DNA from: CAWVWD01 sp965662365
Lineage (GTDB): Bacteria; Bacteroidota; Bacteroidia; Chitinophagales; Saprospiraceae
NCBI GenBank assembly: GCA_965662365.1
Contig: CBFIHR010000011.1
Location: 10,607 to 74,606 of the forward strand
Length of the DNA stretch: 64,000 nucleotides
Reading direction: 5' to 3'
The position numbers and the translations under genes were made by a program. Numbering within the stretch: position 1 is the first letter of the stretch; every line of letters starts with the position of its first letter. Under the pieces are notes generated by a model. The model had not been told where the DNA came from and ran no database searches. It worked only from the letters and a program-made list of their open reading frames with translations. Positions 44,363-53,982 of this stretch are shown in pieces.

Positions 44363-46888
44363 TTATTCAGAAACTAAAATACGTTTCACTGCACGACCAG
44401 TTTCGGTTTGGATTGAAATAAAGTATATACCCGGTGCTTGATTTGTTAAATCAATTGGTAGATACAAATTATTATCCGTTGTATTACTTTCGTAAACCGG
44501 TTGGCCAATCATATTGATAACCTTGATTTGCATCTTTGTGGTTTTCTCAAAATCTAAGCGAATGGCAAAGTTGCCATTATTCGGATTCGGAAATACATCA
44601 AAATTCGTCAAAGTTTCGATACTATTTGTATTCGATGTAAAATCTTGAACCGTAACATCAGTCGTATTCGTACAACCATTTGCGTCTGTGACGACAACGG
44701 TATAAGTTCCTGTGACTAAATTATTAATTGATTGAGTTGTTCCACCATTATTCCAAGCATAAGTGTAAGGAGGTGTGCCACCCGAAACACTGACAGAAGC
44801 CGTACCGTCGCTACCTTGTGTTGGAGTTGTTATACCGATTAAAGTGATAGAGTCTGGTTGAGAAATCACGACAGTTGTTGTCGCCAAACAACCAGCGTTA
44901 TCTTCTACAACTGCGGTATAACTTCCTGCGGCCAAGCTATTCAAGTTTGGAGCTGAAATATTTAAAGGATCCCAAATAACAAAATAAGGTAAATTTCCAC
45001 CGGTAATTGTCATATTTACCGTTCCATCATCTGCACCAAAACAGCTAACATTTTGCTGTGTCGTCATTAATGAAGGACCGTTTGCAATACTCGTCACCGC
45101 TACACTCGAAATATCCGTACAACCATTCGCATCTGTCACGGTCAGATCGTAAGTACCAGTCATTAAATTATTAATCGCATTTGTCGTATTACCATTGCTC
45201 CAAGCATAAGTGTAAGGCGTTGCACCACCCGAAATAGTTGCTGTGATCGATGCACCGGTAGTAGAGCAGAAATCATCTGTCGGAGTCAATGCAATCGCAA
45301 CATTACCGCTTTGTGTTAAAGTAACTGTCGCACTATCTTGACAACCTGCGGCATCCGTTACTGTTACACTATACGTACCACCTGCAAGGTTAGAAATCGT
45401 AGCCGTTGTAGCAGCGTTACTCCAAGCGTAAGAGACCGTACCTATTTGACCGCTTACATTCGGATCAATTGATCCATTCATCAATCCACAACTTGGATTC
45501 GTGATGATCGGACTGGTTACTAATGCACAAGTTGCACAACCATCACTTATACTTACACCTATAACTGTCGTACAACCGTTGGCATCTGTCACTGTACAAG
45601 CATAATTTCCTTGTCCGAGATTTATTGCTGTTGCTGTTGTTTGTGTCGGTATTGTATTCCATGAATAGGTATAGTTTCCTGCTCCACCAGATGCTATTGC
45701 TGTCGCTGTTCCGTCCGTTCCGTTACAGATTGTAGGATCTGTAGTTGCACCGGTTGCAGTCAATTGAGAAGGCTGTCCAACCGAGAAACTCGCAATCACA
45801 AAACAACCATTCGCATCGGTTACTGTCACATCGTAGCTTCCCGTGGTTAAATTAAATGCGGTGTCTGTTGTCGCACTATTACTCCATGCAAAAGTATAAG
45901 GGCCGACACCACCAGAAGTTTGAGTCGTGGCAAATCCATCATTACCACCATTACAACTTGGGCTGTTCGTACTAATTGTCGTTACCAAATCACAAGTTGG
46001 TGGACAATAATTGACGATTTCTATAATGCTGTTACGGGTTAAGGTATCTGACTGACAGCCATTTGTTACAATTAAAGTCACATCATAAGTACCAGAAGTC
46101 GCATAGTTGACTGTCGGTGTAGCTGATGTAGAAGATAAAGGTGTTCCGCCAGGGAAAAACCAATTATAAGTTACCGCATTATCAGAAGTAGAAGCATCAA
46201 ATGTAATATCTACATTCTCACATGCAGTTGCATTTGAAGGCGTAAAACTCGCATTTACAGGTGTTGATAAAGTTGGAAATATAGCATGTGTCGCATCAAA
46301 CTGCCAAGCTGCAAGCGAATTATAATTAAACCAACTTCCATTTGCTTGTTGTTCCCAAGCCGTCCCTTGACCAAAAGGGACGTCGCCAGGCGTATTTGTA
46401 ATGACGGCTACAGTATCTGTGCCGGCAGTCATCGTAAATCCAACAAAAAATTCGCCACCAGCAGGTACAGGCACTAAATTGTCAAACTGAACAACAGTCG
46501 GTTGTAGTGTTCCGACCGCCATCATAATATCTTGAATTAAGACATCCTTTTGTCCCAAAACAGAACCTGGAGTCCCACCTGTTCCGTCCCAAACCGTTGC
46601 CGTAATCGTCGAGACAGGACTTACCGTAAAGGCATAACCGAAGCCCATCACAACTCCGTCAATATGTGTATTTGTACCTGTATAAAAATAATATTCTGCC
46701 TTCGCATTATTTAAAAAGGCGTTGTGACCTGACACATAGCCCCAACCAGGTGCTGGTACAGGAAGAATAGCAGGTTGATAATTGCCTGAAAAGTTCGAAA
46801 GTGTGTCACAGGTTTGACCAACTGCCGTAAAGTTGATAAATAAAACGGCTGCTGTTAGTAAAAATAGTTTTTGTACCCAATTTTTCAT
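44363..46888 (-). CDS. Surface protein with PKD domain, six SprB-type repeats and T9SS sorting domain
   Basis: 841 residues. A signal peptide (cut near VGQ, about 24) is followed by a beta-sandwich region at about 30-210. A PKD domain lies at about 212-292 (SFTPSNATACENVDITFDAS in two parts, YNWFFPGGTP, GTYDVTLIV). Six SprB-like repeats of about 75 residues occupy about 300-755; each carries a PYTYAWSN-like strand, a G.Y.VTVTDANGC end and a SC.G.DG start. The type A sorting domain is at about 765-841 (FDVFPNPNNGNF, INMIGQPVYES, PGIYFISI). SprB repeats are known from gliding adhesins; here they more likely make a stalk or adhesin. Cell-surface location follows from the sorting domain. Confidence 0.93.
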   Translation of the reverse strand: MKNWVQKLFLLTAAVLFINFTAVGQTCDTLSNFSGNYQPAILPVPAPGWGYVSGHNAFLNNAKAEYYFYTGTNTHIDGVVMGFGYAFTVSPVSTITATVWDGTGGTPGSVLGQKDVLIQDIMMAVGTLQPTVVQFDNLVPVPAGGEFFVGFTMTAGTDTVAVITNTPGDVPFGQGTAWEQQANGSWFNYNSLAAWQFDATHAIFPTLSTPVNASFTPSNATACENVDITFDASTSDNAVTYNWFFPGGTPLSSTSATPTVNYATSGTYDVTLIVTNGCQSDTLTRNSIIEIVNYCPPTCDLVTTISTNSPSCNGGNDGFATTQTSGGVGPYTFAWSNSATTDTAFNLTTGSYDVTVTDANGCFVIASFSVGQPSQLTATGATTDPTICNGTDGTATAIASGGAGNYTYSWNTIPTQTTATAINLGQGNYACTVTDANGCTTVIGVSISDGCATCALVTSPIITNPSCGLMNGSIDPNVSGQIGTVSYAWSNAATTATISNLAGGTYSVTVTDAAGCQDSATVTLTQSGNVAIALTPTDDFCSTTGASITATISGGATPYTYAWSNGNTTNAINNLMTGTYDLTVTDANGCTDISSVAVTSIANGPSLMTTQQNVSCFGADDGTVNMTITGGNLPYFVIWDPLNISAPNLNSLAAGSYTAVVEDNAGCLATTTVVISQPDSITLIGITTPTQGSDGTASVSVSGGTPPYTYAWNNGGTTQSINNLVTGTYTVVVTDANGCTNTTDVTVQDFTSNTNSIETLTNFDVFPNPNNGNFAIRLDFEKTTKMQIKVINMIGQPVYESNTTDNNLYLPIDLTNQAPGIYFISIQTETGRAVKRILVSE

Positions 46889-47151
46889 AAGAAATTATAA
46901 GTTATAAATTGAAAACCTTCAAAATACAATTTATTCATTTTCAATGATTTAAACTAAAAATGAAAAATTGTCTGTGTTGAGTTTTAATAAATTGACGCAA
47001 TTTATTGAGAATTGTAGCGTATTCCAATTTTATATGAACGTAAAACGCAATTCCACCACAATTTGATGTGTTTCCAAAAACACTATTCAAAAACGACACA
47101 CTTCGTTTATTTATTTTGATTAAAAAATATTTGAAGCGTATCTATGAATTT

Positions 47152-48270
47152 TTAGACTAATTGAGCGGTGATTTTTAGGGCATTTTGCCGATTAGACAAC
47201 TCTCCCTGCAGCAAGTTTTTTCTCTTTTTTAGGTGACTTTCGTCAAATGATAGATTAGAAACCAGTTCGAGTTGTCGTCTCAATTCTGAGGTATTATTTC
47301 CAACCAAACAGTATTTTTCCATTCCTGTACCATCGACCATAAAATGATTAACCACACAAAAGCGACCATTAAACAAAGCATTCAACAACTTCAACTTCAT
47401 TCCAGCCGAATGAAACGAAATTAACACATTTACATGAGCATTTTGGATTAAATCATTCATGGCTTCGTGCGTTAAGTTCGCCCGGATTTCGATGTTTTCA
47501 TCAGCTTTTTTTAATAATCGCTGCGAAGGATTCAAACCAGCAATAATCAATTTAATATTCAATTTTTTAAAAACGTCATTAATCAAATAAAAAGCCGCTT
47601 CCTCATTATCTTTCACACTCAAATCCCCATGAAATAAGGCATATACACCTTTTCCAACGCTGCAAGTCAATTCTTCATTTGGATGAAAAGCAGGAACGTA
47701 AACCGATTGCACATCAAGGTATTTTGATTCAAAATACTGCGTATCATTCGGAGAAATCGTAATCAAACTTTTGTTTCTATCATTTTTTAAAATAAAAGAT
47801 TCAAACCGCTTCAACTTCCAACTTTCCAGCCTAAAAAATAATCTTTTCCACAGCTTTGATTCCTTTTTTGCCAAATGCTCATAATATTGCCATTCGACAT
47901 TGTGCATACGAATCAGCTTTTGTCGGTTCGCCAAGCTCGGATGATTCACAAAACCACAACAATGTAACCCTTCAAATAAAATCGGAAAATCATCTTGTTG
48001 CAAATTCTGTAATAAGCGTTCATTCAAACGAGATTTGACAATAAAGGGCAGGAGAGAAGCATGTTGCGAAATGCCAGTATTTCGCTTGTAATAAGTGACG
48101 CTTTCGCAAATATCGTGAAGTTCCTCTGCTACATTTCGACCATATTCAAAACAATGCAAATGTACTCGCACACCAATTTTGTGTAAGGCTTTGATTTTGT
48201 AAAAAACATCAATCACACCGCCATAATTGGCAGGAAACGGAACGTTAAAAGCTATTAAGTGTAGTTGCAT
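47152..48270 (-). CDS. Glycosyltransferase (GT-B type)
   Basis: 372 residues, cytoplasmic. The N-terminal Rossmann half starts with LHLIAFNVPFPANYGGVIDVFY, here LIAFNVPFPANYGG and VIDVFYK, the donor/acceptor-loop style of GT4-like enzymes. The C-terminal half has YALFHGDLSVKDNEEAAFYL (in parts HGDLSVKDNEEA) and LKIIIAGLNPS-like strands, ending with NALFNGRFCVVNHFMVDG. Sugar donor and acceptor unknown. It is a single gene, with no other glycan genes around, followed downstream by the SprB-repeat gene on the same strand. 77 bases separate it from the small lipoprotein gene upstream. Confidence 0.87.
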   Translation of the reverse strand: MQLHLIAFNVPFPANYGGVIDVFYKIKALHKIGVRVHLHCFEYGRNVAEELHDICESVTYYKRNTGISQHASLLPFIVKSRLNERLLQNLQQDDFPILFEGLHCCGFVNHPSLANRQKLIRMHNVEWQYYEHLAKKESKLWKRLFFRLESWKLKRFESFILKNDRNKSLITISPNDTQYFESKYLDVQSVYVPAFHPNEELTCSVGKGVYALFHGDLSVKDNEEAAFYLINDVFKKLNIKLIIAGLNPSQRLLKKADENIEIRANLTHEAMNDLIQNAHVNVLISFHSAGMKLKLLNALFNGRFCVVNHFMVDGTGMEKYCLVGNNTSELRRQLELVSNLSFDESHLKKRKNLLQGELSNRQNALKITAQLV

Positions 48271-48347
48271 AATTTGTGGTTTGTGATAGGAATGTTGATT
48301 TACGCTGGTTTACGCCGAGTTTTGCCACGCTGATCAGCTCACAGACA

Positions 48348-48821
48348 TCAATCAAAACTCAAAATAACTTGTCCATTTTTCACCCATTGACCCTGAGCGT
48401 TCCATTCGCCATCACAATCACTTTGCAAATGACGAACAACTCGTTTGTGTAATAAATCGACTACAACACAAGCCTTTCGTTCTCCTTCATCACTCTTCGA
48501 AATAGAATCCATGATAAAATATCGACTATTTGGCGAAAGCCCAAGAATCTTATCTCGACTTCCATTGATCAAATGATACCCTTTTATTGGATATTCATTT
48601 TTACCAACTACGATATAAGGTGCTTGATATAAATTAACAACCGTATCTATTTTGGCGAAAGCCAAGGAAACAACTCCGGTAATCGGAATAGTTTTTACAA
48701 AGTCTATTCTGGGCGTTTTAATTTCTTCGATGATGACTTTCTGTTCCGTTTTTTCTGCTTGATTACAACCTATTATTATCATCAAACATAAAATCATCAA
48801 AAAGTATGAACAAAATTTCAT
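48348..48821 (-). CDS. Small lipoprotein of unknown function
   Basis: 157 residues. The lipoprotein signal peptide is clear (hydrophobic MILCLMIIIGC, lipidated Cys about residue 19). The mature part shows beta-propeller-like phrases (LGLSPNSRYFIMDS, KACVVVDLLHKRVVRHL) but is too short for a propeller. Family not recognised. Shares orientation with the glycosyltransferase downstream, gap 77 bases. Confidence 0.7.
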   Translation of the reverse strand: MKFCSYFLMILCLMIIIGCNQAEKTEQKVIIEEIKTPRIDFVKTIPITGVVSLAFAKIDTVVNLYQAPYIVVGKNEYPIKGYHLINGSRDKILGLSPNSRYFIMDSISKSDEGERKACVVVDLLHKRVVRHLQSDCDGEWNAQGQWVKNGQVILSFD

Positions 48822-48998
48822 TTTCTATTTTTGAATTAAAGCGTTGTCGTAGCATTGACTTTGAGTCTATTTCTTTTTCTTTTATTCAATAATAGGCTCG
48901 TTATCACGAATGTAAAATTAATTTTCTAAATTTAGCAATCAAATAAACTTATAAAATCTTTTATGAAAATCCTTTTTTGGTTCAAAATATAAATTCTG

Positions 48999-51596
48999 AT
49001 GCAAAACATTCTGACCATATCGTTTTTATTAATTACGATTTCGACTTTCGCCCAATTTCAAGATAATTTCTCTGACGGCAATCTCGACCAAAACCCAACC
49101 TGGTTAGGTGACACGGCAAACTTTATTATCAATTCGAATAGCGAGCTACAGCTCGACGCCTCTACTTCAGGAACATCACAAATCTACGTTAATGCATCGA
49201 CAGCCGACTCCACTGTTTGGGAGTTTTATGTTAATTTAGATTTTGCACCTTCGACTTCGAATCAACTCAAAGTTTACTTATTATCGAATACTTCTGACTT
49301 TTCGGCTTCGCTGAACGGTTACTACATTTTGGTTGGTGAAAGCGGGAGCGATGATGCGATAGAATTGCGTCGTCAAGATGGCTCTACATCGACGACGCTG
49401 ATACGTGGAACGGATGGTTTTGTGAGTGCAGAACCTGTATTGATAAGGGTTAGAGTCATTCGTGATGAAAATTATAATTGGTCACTTCTGGTCGATTATA
49501 CAGGTGGGAATAATTTTGCTTTAGAAGGCTCTGCCGTTGATAATACTTATACTTTTGGGCAGTTTTTTGGGATAAGTTGCAAATATACTTCTACGAGAGT
49601 AGATAAGTTTTTCTTTGACGATTTTTATATTTTTCCGTTGTATCAAGACATCGATGCACCGCAAATTAATCAAATTGAGGTTGCTTCTGAGCAGGAATTA
49701 ACGGTGACTTTTAATGAAAATTTAGATGTAATTACGGCAACGGATATTTTAAATTATAGTGTTAATAATGGAATCGGTAATCCAAATCAAGCGGTTTTAG
49801 ATGCCAATGACAATAAAATAGTTCATCTGACTTTCGTCAATAATTTCCAAGATGGAACGACTAACGAACTCACCGTTTCGGGCGTAGAAGATGAAGCGGG
49901 CAATGCGATAAATACCGCAACAGTAAGTTTTCAATACGTCGAAGTCCAAATTGCAGAATTACATGATATTATTATTAATGAAATATTAGCAGATCCGACA
50001 CCGAGTTTAAGTTTGCCCGAGGTAGAATTTATAGAAATTTACAATCGTTCTGACAAAAATTTTGATTTAGAAAATTATACTTTTTCAGATGCCAGCAACG
50101 ATATTTTATTGCCAAATATCGTTCTACAATCGAACGAATACGCTATTATTTGCGATGAAGATGATGCCGCACTTTTTACGCAATTTGGCAAAGTAATCGG
50201 GGTCGAGAGTTTTCCGAGTCTGACCAATTCAGGCGAAAGCCTACAATTAAAAAATGCGAATAATGAACTCCTTGATGCGGTTGAATATAGTGCTGCGTGG
50301 TATCAAGACAATAATAAAGATGAAGGCGGTTGGACGTTGGAACGCATTTATCCGAATCAACCTTGCTTAGTTGGTGTCGATAATTGGGCAGCTTCCGAGG
50401 ATTTGAGTGGCGGAACGCCAGCTGCCGAAAATTCGGTGGCTTCCGCCAATGTGGACTCCGAAAGTCCGGAGTTAGTGCGTATATTTCCGGTAAGTCCTAC
50501 CGAAATTCGAGTGTATTTTAATGAAAAATTAGACATTTCAACAGCTGAAAATCCGACAAATTATACGATTTCAAATGGTATAAATATAGATTCTGCTACT
50601 TTAGAATTACCAAACTTGAACACCGTTTTGTTGTCACTTACAACGCCTTTGCAAGATGGCGAAATTTATACGCTTACGACTGAAAATACATTAAATGATT
50701 GTGTCAATAATTCTTTTTCAACCATCGAAAACACTCAACAATTTGCAATTCCTCAACCAATTTTACCAAATGATTTAATTATAAATGAAGTTTTACCAAA
50801 CCCAGGAACAGGTGGAAGTGATTTTGTGGAAATTTATAATTTGTCGAATAAAGTATTGAATTTGAGTGATTTACAAATCGGAAGTGCGAACTTTGGATTT
50901 GTCGATGATGTGAAACCGATTGAGGTCGAGCGTTTGATTTTTCCAAATGATTATTTGGTATTAACCGAAAATAGGTTTGATATTCAAAGTCGATATTTTA
51001 CAGAAAATCTGCATGCCTTAATCGAAACGGATTTACCCTCTTACCCGGATGATGAAGGTGGCGTTGTTTTGATTGCTAATGGCGAAATTATTGACCAATT
51101 TAATTATTCCGAAGATTTTCATTTTGAATTATTGGACGATAAAAATGGTGTTTCCTTAGAACGAATTAGTTTTACAGTTGATGCACAAGACGAAAATAAT
51201 TGGCATTCTGCTGCTTCAACAGTTGGCTATGCGACACCAACTTACCTGAACTCACAAGCAGTTTCGATCACTTCATCTGCCGATAATTTTTGGTTAGAAA
51301 AAACTACCTTTTCACCAGATGACGATGGTTTTGAAGATTTACTTTTATTAAATTATCAATTGGACGCACCAGATTATTTGGCCACGATTCGTATCTTCGA
51401 TGCCAACGGCCGACAAATTAACACCTTGATTAACAATCAGTTATTAGGAAGACAAGGTACAATAAAATGGCAAGGCACAACAGCCGAACAAGTCAAAGCC
51501 AAAGTCGGTATCTATATTTTGCACATTCAATTATTTTCACCGTCTGGAAGTGCGGAGGAAATTCAGAAAACTTGTGTTTTGGCGAGGCGGTTGTAA
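48999..51596 (+). CDS. Exported protein with two lamin-tail domains and Ig-like domains
   Basis: 865 residues. Signal peptide cut after STFAQ (about 19). First a concanavalin-like sandwich (about 25-210, FQDNFSDGNLDQNPTW in parts). Then a Big_5-type Ig domain (about 222-310, VASEQELTVTFNENLD). Then lamin-tail domain 1 (about 328-480, DIIINEILADPTPS, EFIEIYNRSDKNFDLENY), a second Big_5 domain (about 490-585, VYFNEKLDISTAENPTN), and lamin-tail domain 2 (about 595-750, LIINEVLPNPG, DFVEIYNLSNKVLNL). A FlgD-like/T9SS end at about 770-865 (FSPDDDGFEDLLLL, GRQINTL) follows. This type of protein is usually outside or on the cell surface; the role is unknown, though lamin-tail proteins often occur with nucleases. 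Confidence 0.87.
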   Translation: MQNILTISFLLITISTFAQFQDNFSDGNLDQNPTWLGDTANFIINSNSELQLDASTSGTSQIYVNASTADSTVWEFYVNLDFAPSTSNQLKVYLLSNTSDFSASLNGYYILVGESGSDDAIELRRQDGSTSTTLIRGTDGFVSAEPVLIRVRVIRDENYNWSLLVDYTGGNNFALEGSAVDNTYTFGQFFGISCKYTSTRVDKFFFDDFYIFPLYQDIDAPQINQIEVASEQELTVTFNENLDVITATDILNYSVNNGIGNPNQAVLDANDNKIVHLTFVNNFQDGTTNELTVSGVEDEAGNAINTATVSFQYVEVQIAELHDIIINEILADPTPSLSLPEVEFIEIYNRSDKNFDLENYTFSDASNDILLPNIVLQSNEYAIICDEDDAALFTQFGKVIGVESFPSLTNSGESLQLKNANNELLDAVEYSAAWYQDNNKDEGGWTLERIYPNQPCLVGVDNWAASEDLSGGTPAAENSVASANVDSESPELVRIFPVSPTEIRVYFNEKLDISTAENPTNYTISNGINIDSATLELPNLNTVLLSLTTPLQDGEIYTLTTENTLNDCVNNSFSTIENTQQFAIPQPILPNDLIINEVLPNPGTGGSDFVEIYNLSNKVLNLSDLQIGSANFGFVDDVKPIEVERLIFPNDYLVLTENRFDIQSRYFTENLHALIETDLPSYPDDEGGVVLIANGEIIDQFNYSEDFHFELLDDKNGVSLERISFTVDAQDENNWHSAASTVGYATPTYLNSQAVSITSSADNFWLEKTTFSPDDDGFEDLLLLNYQLDAPDYLATIRIFDANGRQINTLINNQLLGRQGTIKWQGTTAEQVKAKVGIYILHIQLFSPSGSAEEIQKTCVLARRL

Positions 51597-51713
51597 AGAT
51601 TATTTTCAATACGAAAGTTGATGAAATAGGTCGATTTGAGTTCTAAATCATCAGAAAAACGAAAAATCATTGGTTTGATTTGTTCAGATTTTGTATTGAA
51701 TTCAACCTTTAAA

Positions 51714-52331
51714 TCACAACGAAGTACAAACCCCCAGTCGAAACTGAAAACGATTCGGGACATAAGTTTCCCAAGTCAGGCGATTTGAAACGCTACTCCA
51801 TGTAAATTCGAGCATAGTTAAGTGTGTCGGGATAGCGAACTCTAATTTTATTCTATCATTTAATTTGTACTGCACTCCTGGGATAATACCTTGATAATTA
51901 ATCATTGAGGTCGTGCGACCGCTTACATTGCCAGATGATGAAAATGATTTGGAATAAAAAATAGATTGTGTGGTTTGTAAGCCCAAAAAAGGCGACCAGC
52001 GTTCTACGTTTTCTAAAAAAACAAAATTATAACTATATCGGAATCCGATGGAACGTGTTTTTTGAGTTTGATTTTGAGTAGAATTAGGAAAGTCAAATTC
52101 ATAATTGATAAACGAAATATTCGAAAGTTGTAATTCATGAAACTTATTGCCTCTGTGCAAAGCAATACCCATTGATGGACCAAAACCTATTCCTGTTGAT
52201 TTTTGTGAATTTGAAGGAAAATTGAAGGTGTTGTTAAAGGTGTTACCTGTTATAAAACCTTTCAATTCTACTTGTGCAACGCTTGAAAAACTCATGAATA
52301 AGCCTAAAAAAATAGGGAAATAAATCTTCAT
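51714..52331 (-). CDS. Small outer-membrane beta-barrel protein
   Basis: 205 residues from the ATG at 52329-52331; a Met 10 codons earlier would precede the signal peptide (MKIYFPIFLGLFMSFSSVAQ) and is not preferred. The mature part has alternating strands with glycine turns (GIGFGPSMGIALHRG, SIGFRYSYNFVFLE, FLGLQTTQSIFYS, IIPGVQYKLNDRIKLEF) and ends in RFQFRLGVCTSL. Looks like an eight-stranded barrel. Family not identified; convergent with the lamin-tail gene. Confidence 0.75.
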   Translation of the reverse strand: MKIYFPIFLGLFMSFSSVAQVELKGFITGNTFNNTFNFPSNSQKSTGIGFGPSMGIALHRGNKFHELQLSNISFINYEFDFPNSTQNQTQKTRSIGFRYSYNFVFLENVERWSPFLGLQTTQSIFYSKSFSSSGNVSGRTTSMINYQGIIPGVQYKLNDRIKLEFAIPTHLTMLEFTWSSVSNRLTWETYVPNRFQFRLGVCTSL

Positions 52332-52502
52332 AATGTGATTATTTGACAAAAATGAAATCAAAAACTAAAGGTACTAAAAATATCAAAAACCATTAGAAGG
52401 ACAATTATTATTATTTATCGGTTTTGAACTGTCATTTTCTAATCATATAGAAGTTAAAATGAATATTTTCAGATAATATCTAGAAAAAATCTTAATTATC
52501 TA

Positions 52503-52533
52503 TTGAATTATCAAATTATTATTTATAATTTTG
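52503..52533 (+). promoter_or_regulatory. Consensus promoter of a small RNA candidate
   Basis: TTG at 52503-52505 and TAATTTTG at 52526-52533, 20 bases apart, fit the Bacteroidota -33/-7 pattern. The start site would fall near 52539. Confidence 0.6.
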
Positions 52534-52538
52534 ACAGG

Positions 52539-52661
52539 TAATGAGTTGAAAAGCTCGTGAGGCGATGAAAAAAAATCGTCGAGTAAAAAGGTTTTTGTGA
52601 GTGTTTGTTCATAGTTTTTGTTTTTTCATAGAATCCCCGATATCCTTCGGGGATTTTTGTT
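52539..52661 (+). ncRNA. Candidate small RNA of about 120 bases
   Basis: It follows a consensus promoter. Hairpin 1 is a 7-bp stem with a GAAA tetraloop (52541-52547 with 52552-52558). Hairpin 2 is GGCGAT (52561-52566) with ATCGTC (52575-52580). The 3' end is a terminator, AATCCCCGA (52632-52640) with TCGGGGATT (52647-52655), then a T-rich tail. No ORF except an 11-codon basic frame from the ATG at 52565. It resembles no RNA family I know: no SRP, 6S, tmRNA or RNase P core motifs. Confidence 0.45.
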
Positions 52662-52785
52662 TTTTACGACCTTTGAGTTTTGATAATTTCGATTCAGTTT
52701 GTCGGTGACTTCATATAAATTCCTGATTAACAGGATATTTCTTATGTTATTTGCAATGACGGGATAATAATCAAATTTCACAATA

Positions 52786-53007
52786 ATGTTGACGATAAGA
52801 TATAAAGAGCACAGCGGATTAGTAGAAACATGGGAAGATCAACTTAAAGCGATGGTGATGTCTTACAAATTGATTCAGGACGAAACCACCGAAATTCCTA
52901 TTTTGAAGAATGAAAGTGAAACGGCAGTAGGGGAAGAGGCAATTTCAACATACGTCGAGGACTTGGCGGAATATCAAGCCGCATGGTTCGCATGTTCTTG
53001 TCATTAA
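52786..53007 (+). CDS. Small acidic protein ending in CSCH
   Basis: 73 residues, acidic (about 15 Glu/Asp). It starts MLTIRYKEHSGLVETWEDQL and ends WFACSCH, here in pieces. It has no signal peptide and no membrane segment. The pattern of short Bacteroidota proteins with an N-terminal 'LTIxYxExxG' and C-terminal Cys pair seems familiar, but no function is known to me. The Cys-x-Cys-His end suggests metal or redox chemistry; this is inference. Upstream is the small RNA candidate, downstream a hairpin. Confidence 0.65.
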   Translation: MLTIRYKEHSGLVETWEDQLKAMVMSYKLIQDETTEIPILKNESETAVGEEAISTYVEDLAEYQAAWFACSCH

Positions 53008-53008
53008 A

Positions 53009-53039
53009 AACCTATAAGACCTTTGAGATCTTATAGGTT
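53009..53039 (+). terminator. Hairpin after the 73-residue protein
   Basis: AACCTATAAGA (53009-53019) pairs perfectly with 53029-53039, starting just after the stop; no long T-tract. Confidence 0.6.
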
Positions 53040-53174
53040 AGGGTCGATTATGACAGTTTTAAGTAAAGAGGTCGTCCTAAAAATTATGTTAAACGGTATC
53101 GATTTTCTGAACGTCAAAAGCTGAAATCCTCTAAAGATTTAGCGACATGCTTATTAAATATGCTCCTGTAGAAA

Positions 53175-53660
53175 TTAATAGGCATCTGCTCTCACAACGC
53201 CATCTTCATCAGGCACATAAGCGTGAATTGTCGTTGCTTTGTCTCTCCAATCTTGATTTTCGACAATCAAGGTTTCTTGTGTTAAATCTTCTTTGTCGAT
53301 ACTCTCAAGTGTGTGTTGATGATTAATCCAGATTGACCATTGTTGATCATCTTGACTTTTACCGATAGCGACCCAGTCAATTGTTTTAACTTGATGAATT
53401 TCTGATAATATTTTTTGTTTGACTTTTGGCGTAATCACTGTTTTATTAATGACTTTGAATTTATTTTTAAATAAAATGAGGCACTCTTTTTCATACCTAT
53501 TTTTTAAGAAAATATCAAATTCGGTTTCTGAGTCTAATTGATAGAAATCTTGCATTCCCCAATATTTGGAGAAAATAATCAATAATTTGTGTTCCCGTAA
53601 TATTTTAAGCGCCCGTTTTTTGAATTCAGGACTTTCTGCACTTCGTTGCTTTTGCTTCAT
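53175..53660 (-). CDS. Cytoplasmic protein of unknown function
   Basis: 161 residues, no signal peptide, charged. Starts MKQKQRSAESPEFKKRALKIL (split: MKQKQRSAESPEF). The centre contains IKTVDWVAIGKSQDDQQWSIW-like strands (VAIGKSQDDQQWSIW), and the end is acidic (HAYVPDEDGVVRADAY). No motif is recognised. Isolated; 320 bases of unassigned DNA precede it. Confidence 0.55.
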   Translation of the reverse strand: MKQKQRSAESPEFKKRALKILREHKLLIIFSKYWGMQDFYQLDSETEFDIFLKNRYEKECLILFKNKFKVINKTVITPKVKQKILSEIHQVKTIDWVAIGKSQDDQQWSIWINHQHTLESIDKEDLTQETLIVENQDWRDKATTIHAYVPDEDGVVRADAY

Positions 53661-53982
53661 GTTGAATCATTTTGTAGTAATAAGTTATTTTCGTTTTAAA
53701 TTACCCCAGGTAGATTCCTTTTTTAATAGCTTACAATCAAATCCACACTTCAAACAACGGGATTACATTCTTTATGTTGTAAGAATATTTCAGATGAGAT
53801 TAGGACGATCTGAGATGGGTGCGAAAAATCATACAATGCGAAAGTTTATTATTGTTTTATACGGACTAAATCTGTCATTCAAAAACAATATTAAATTCTT
53901 AATGTTCTAACATCGTTACAAATCAAAACGCATCACATCTGTGATAATCTGCGGAATCTGCAAGAGTTATTAAAAATCAGAC
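53661..53982. other. Divergent intergenic region
   Basis: 322 bases between the 161-residue protein (-) and the ChlI-like ATPase (+). A weak frame crosses it in antisense to the former but has no coding features. No strong promoter match found. Confidence 0.4.

Noticed and set aside
52539..52661. Idea that the small RNA is SRP RNA, 6S RNA or tmRNA
   Set aside because: The conserved core sequences and overall lengths of these RNAs are not present.
53566..53910. 114-codon plus-strand frame overlapping the 161-residue protein
   Set aside because: Starts inside the opposing gene, has Phe/Asn-rich random composition and no terminator.
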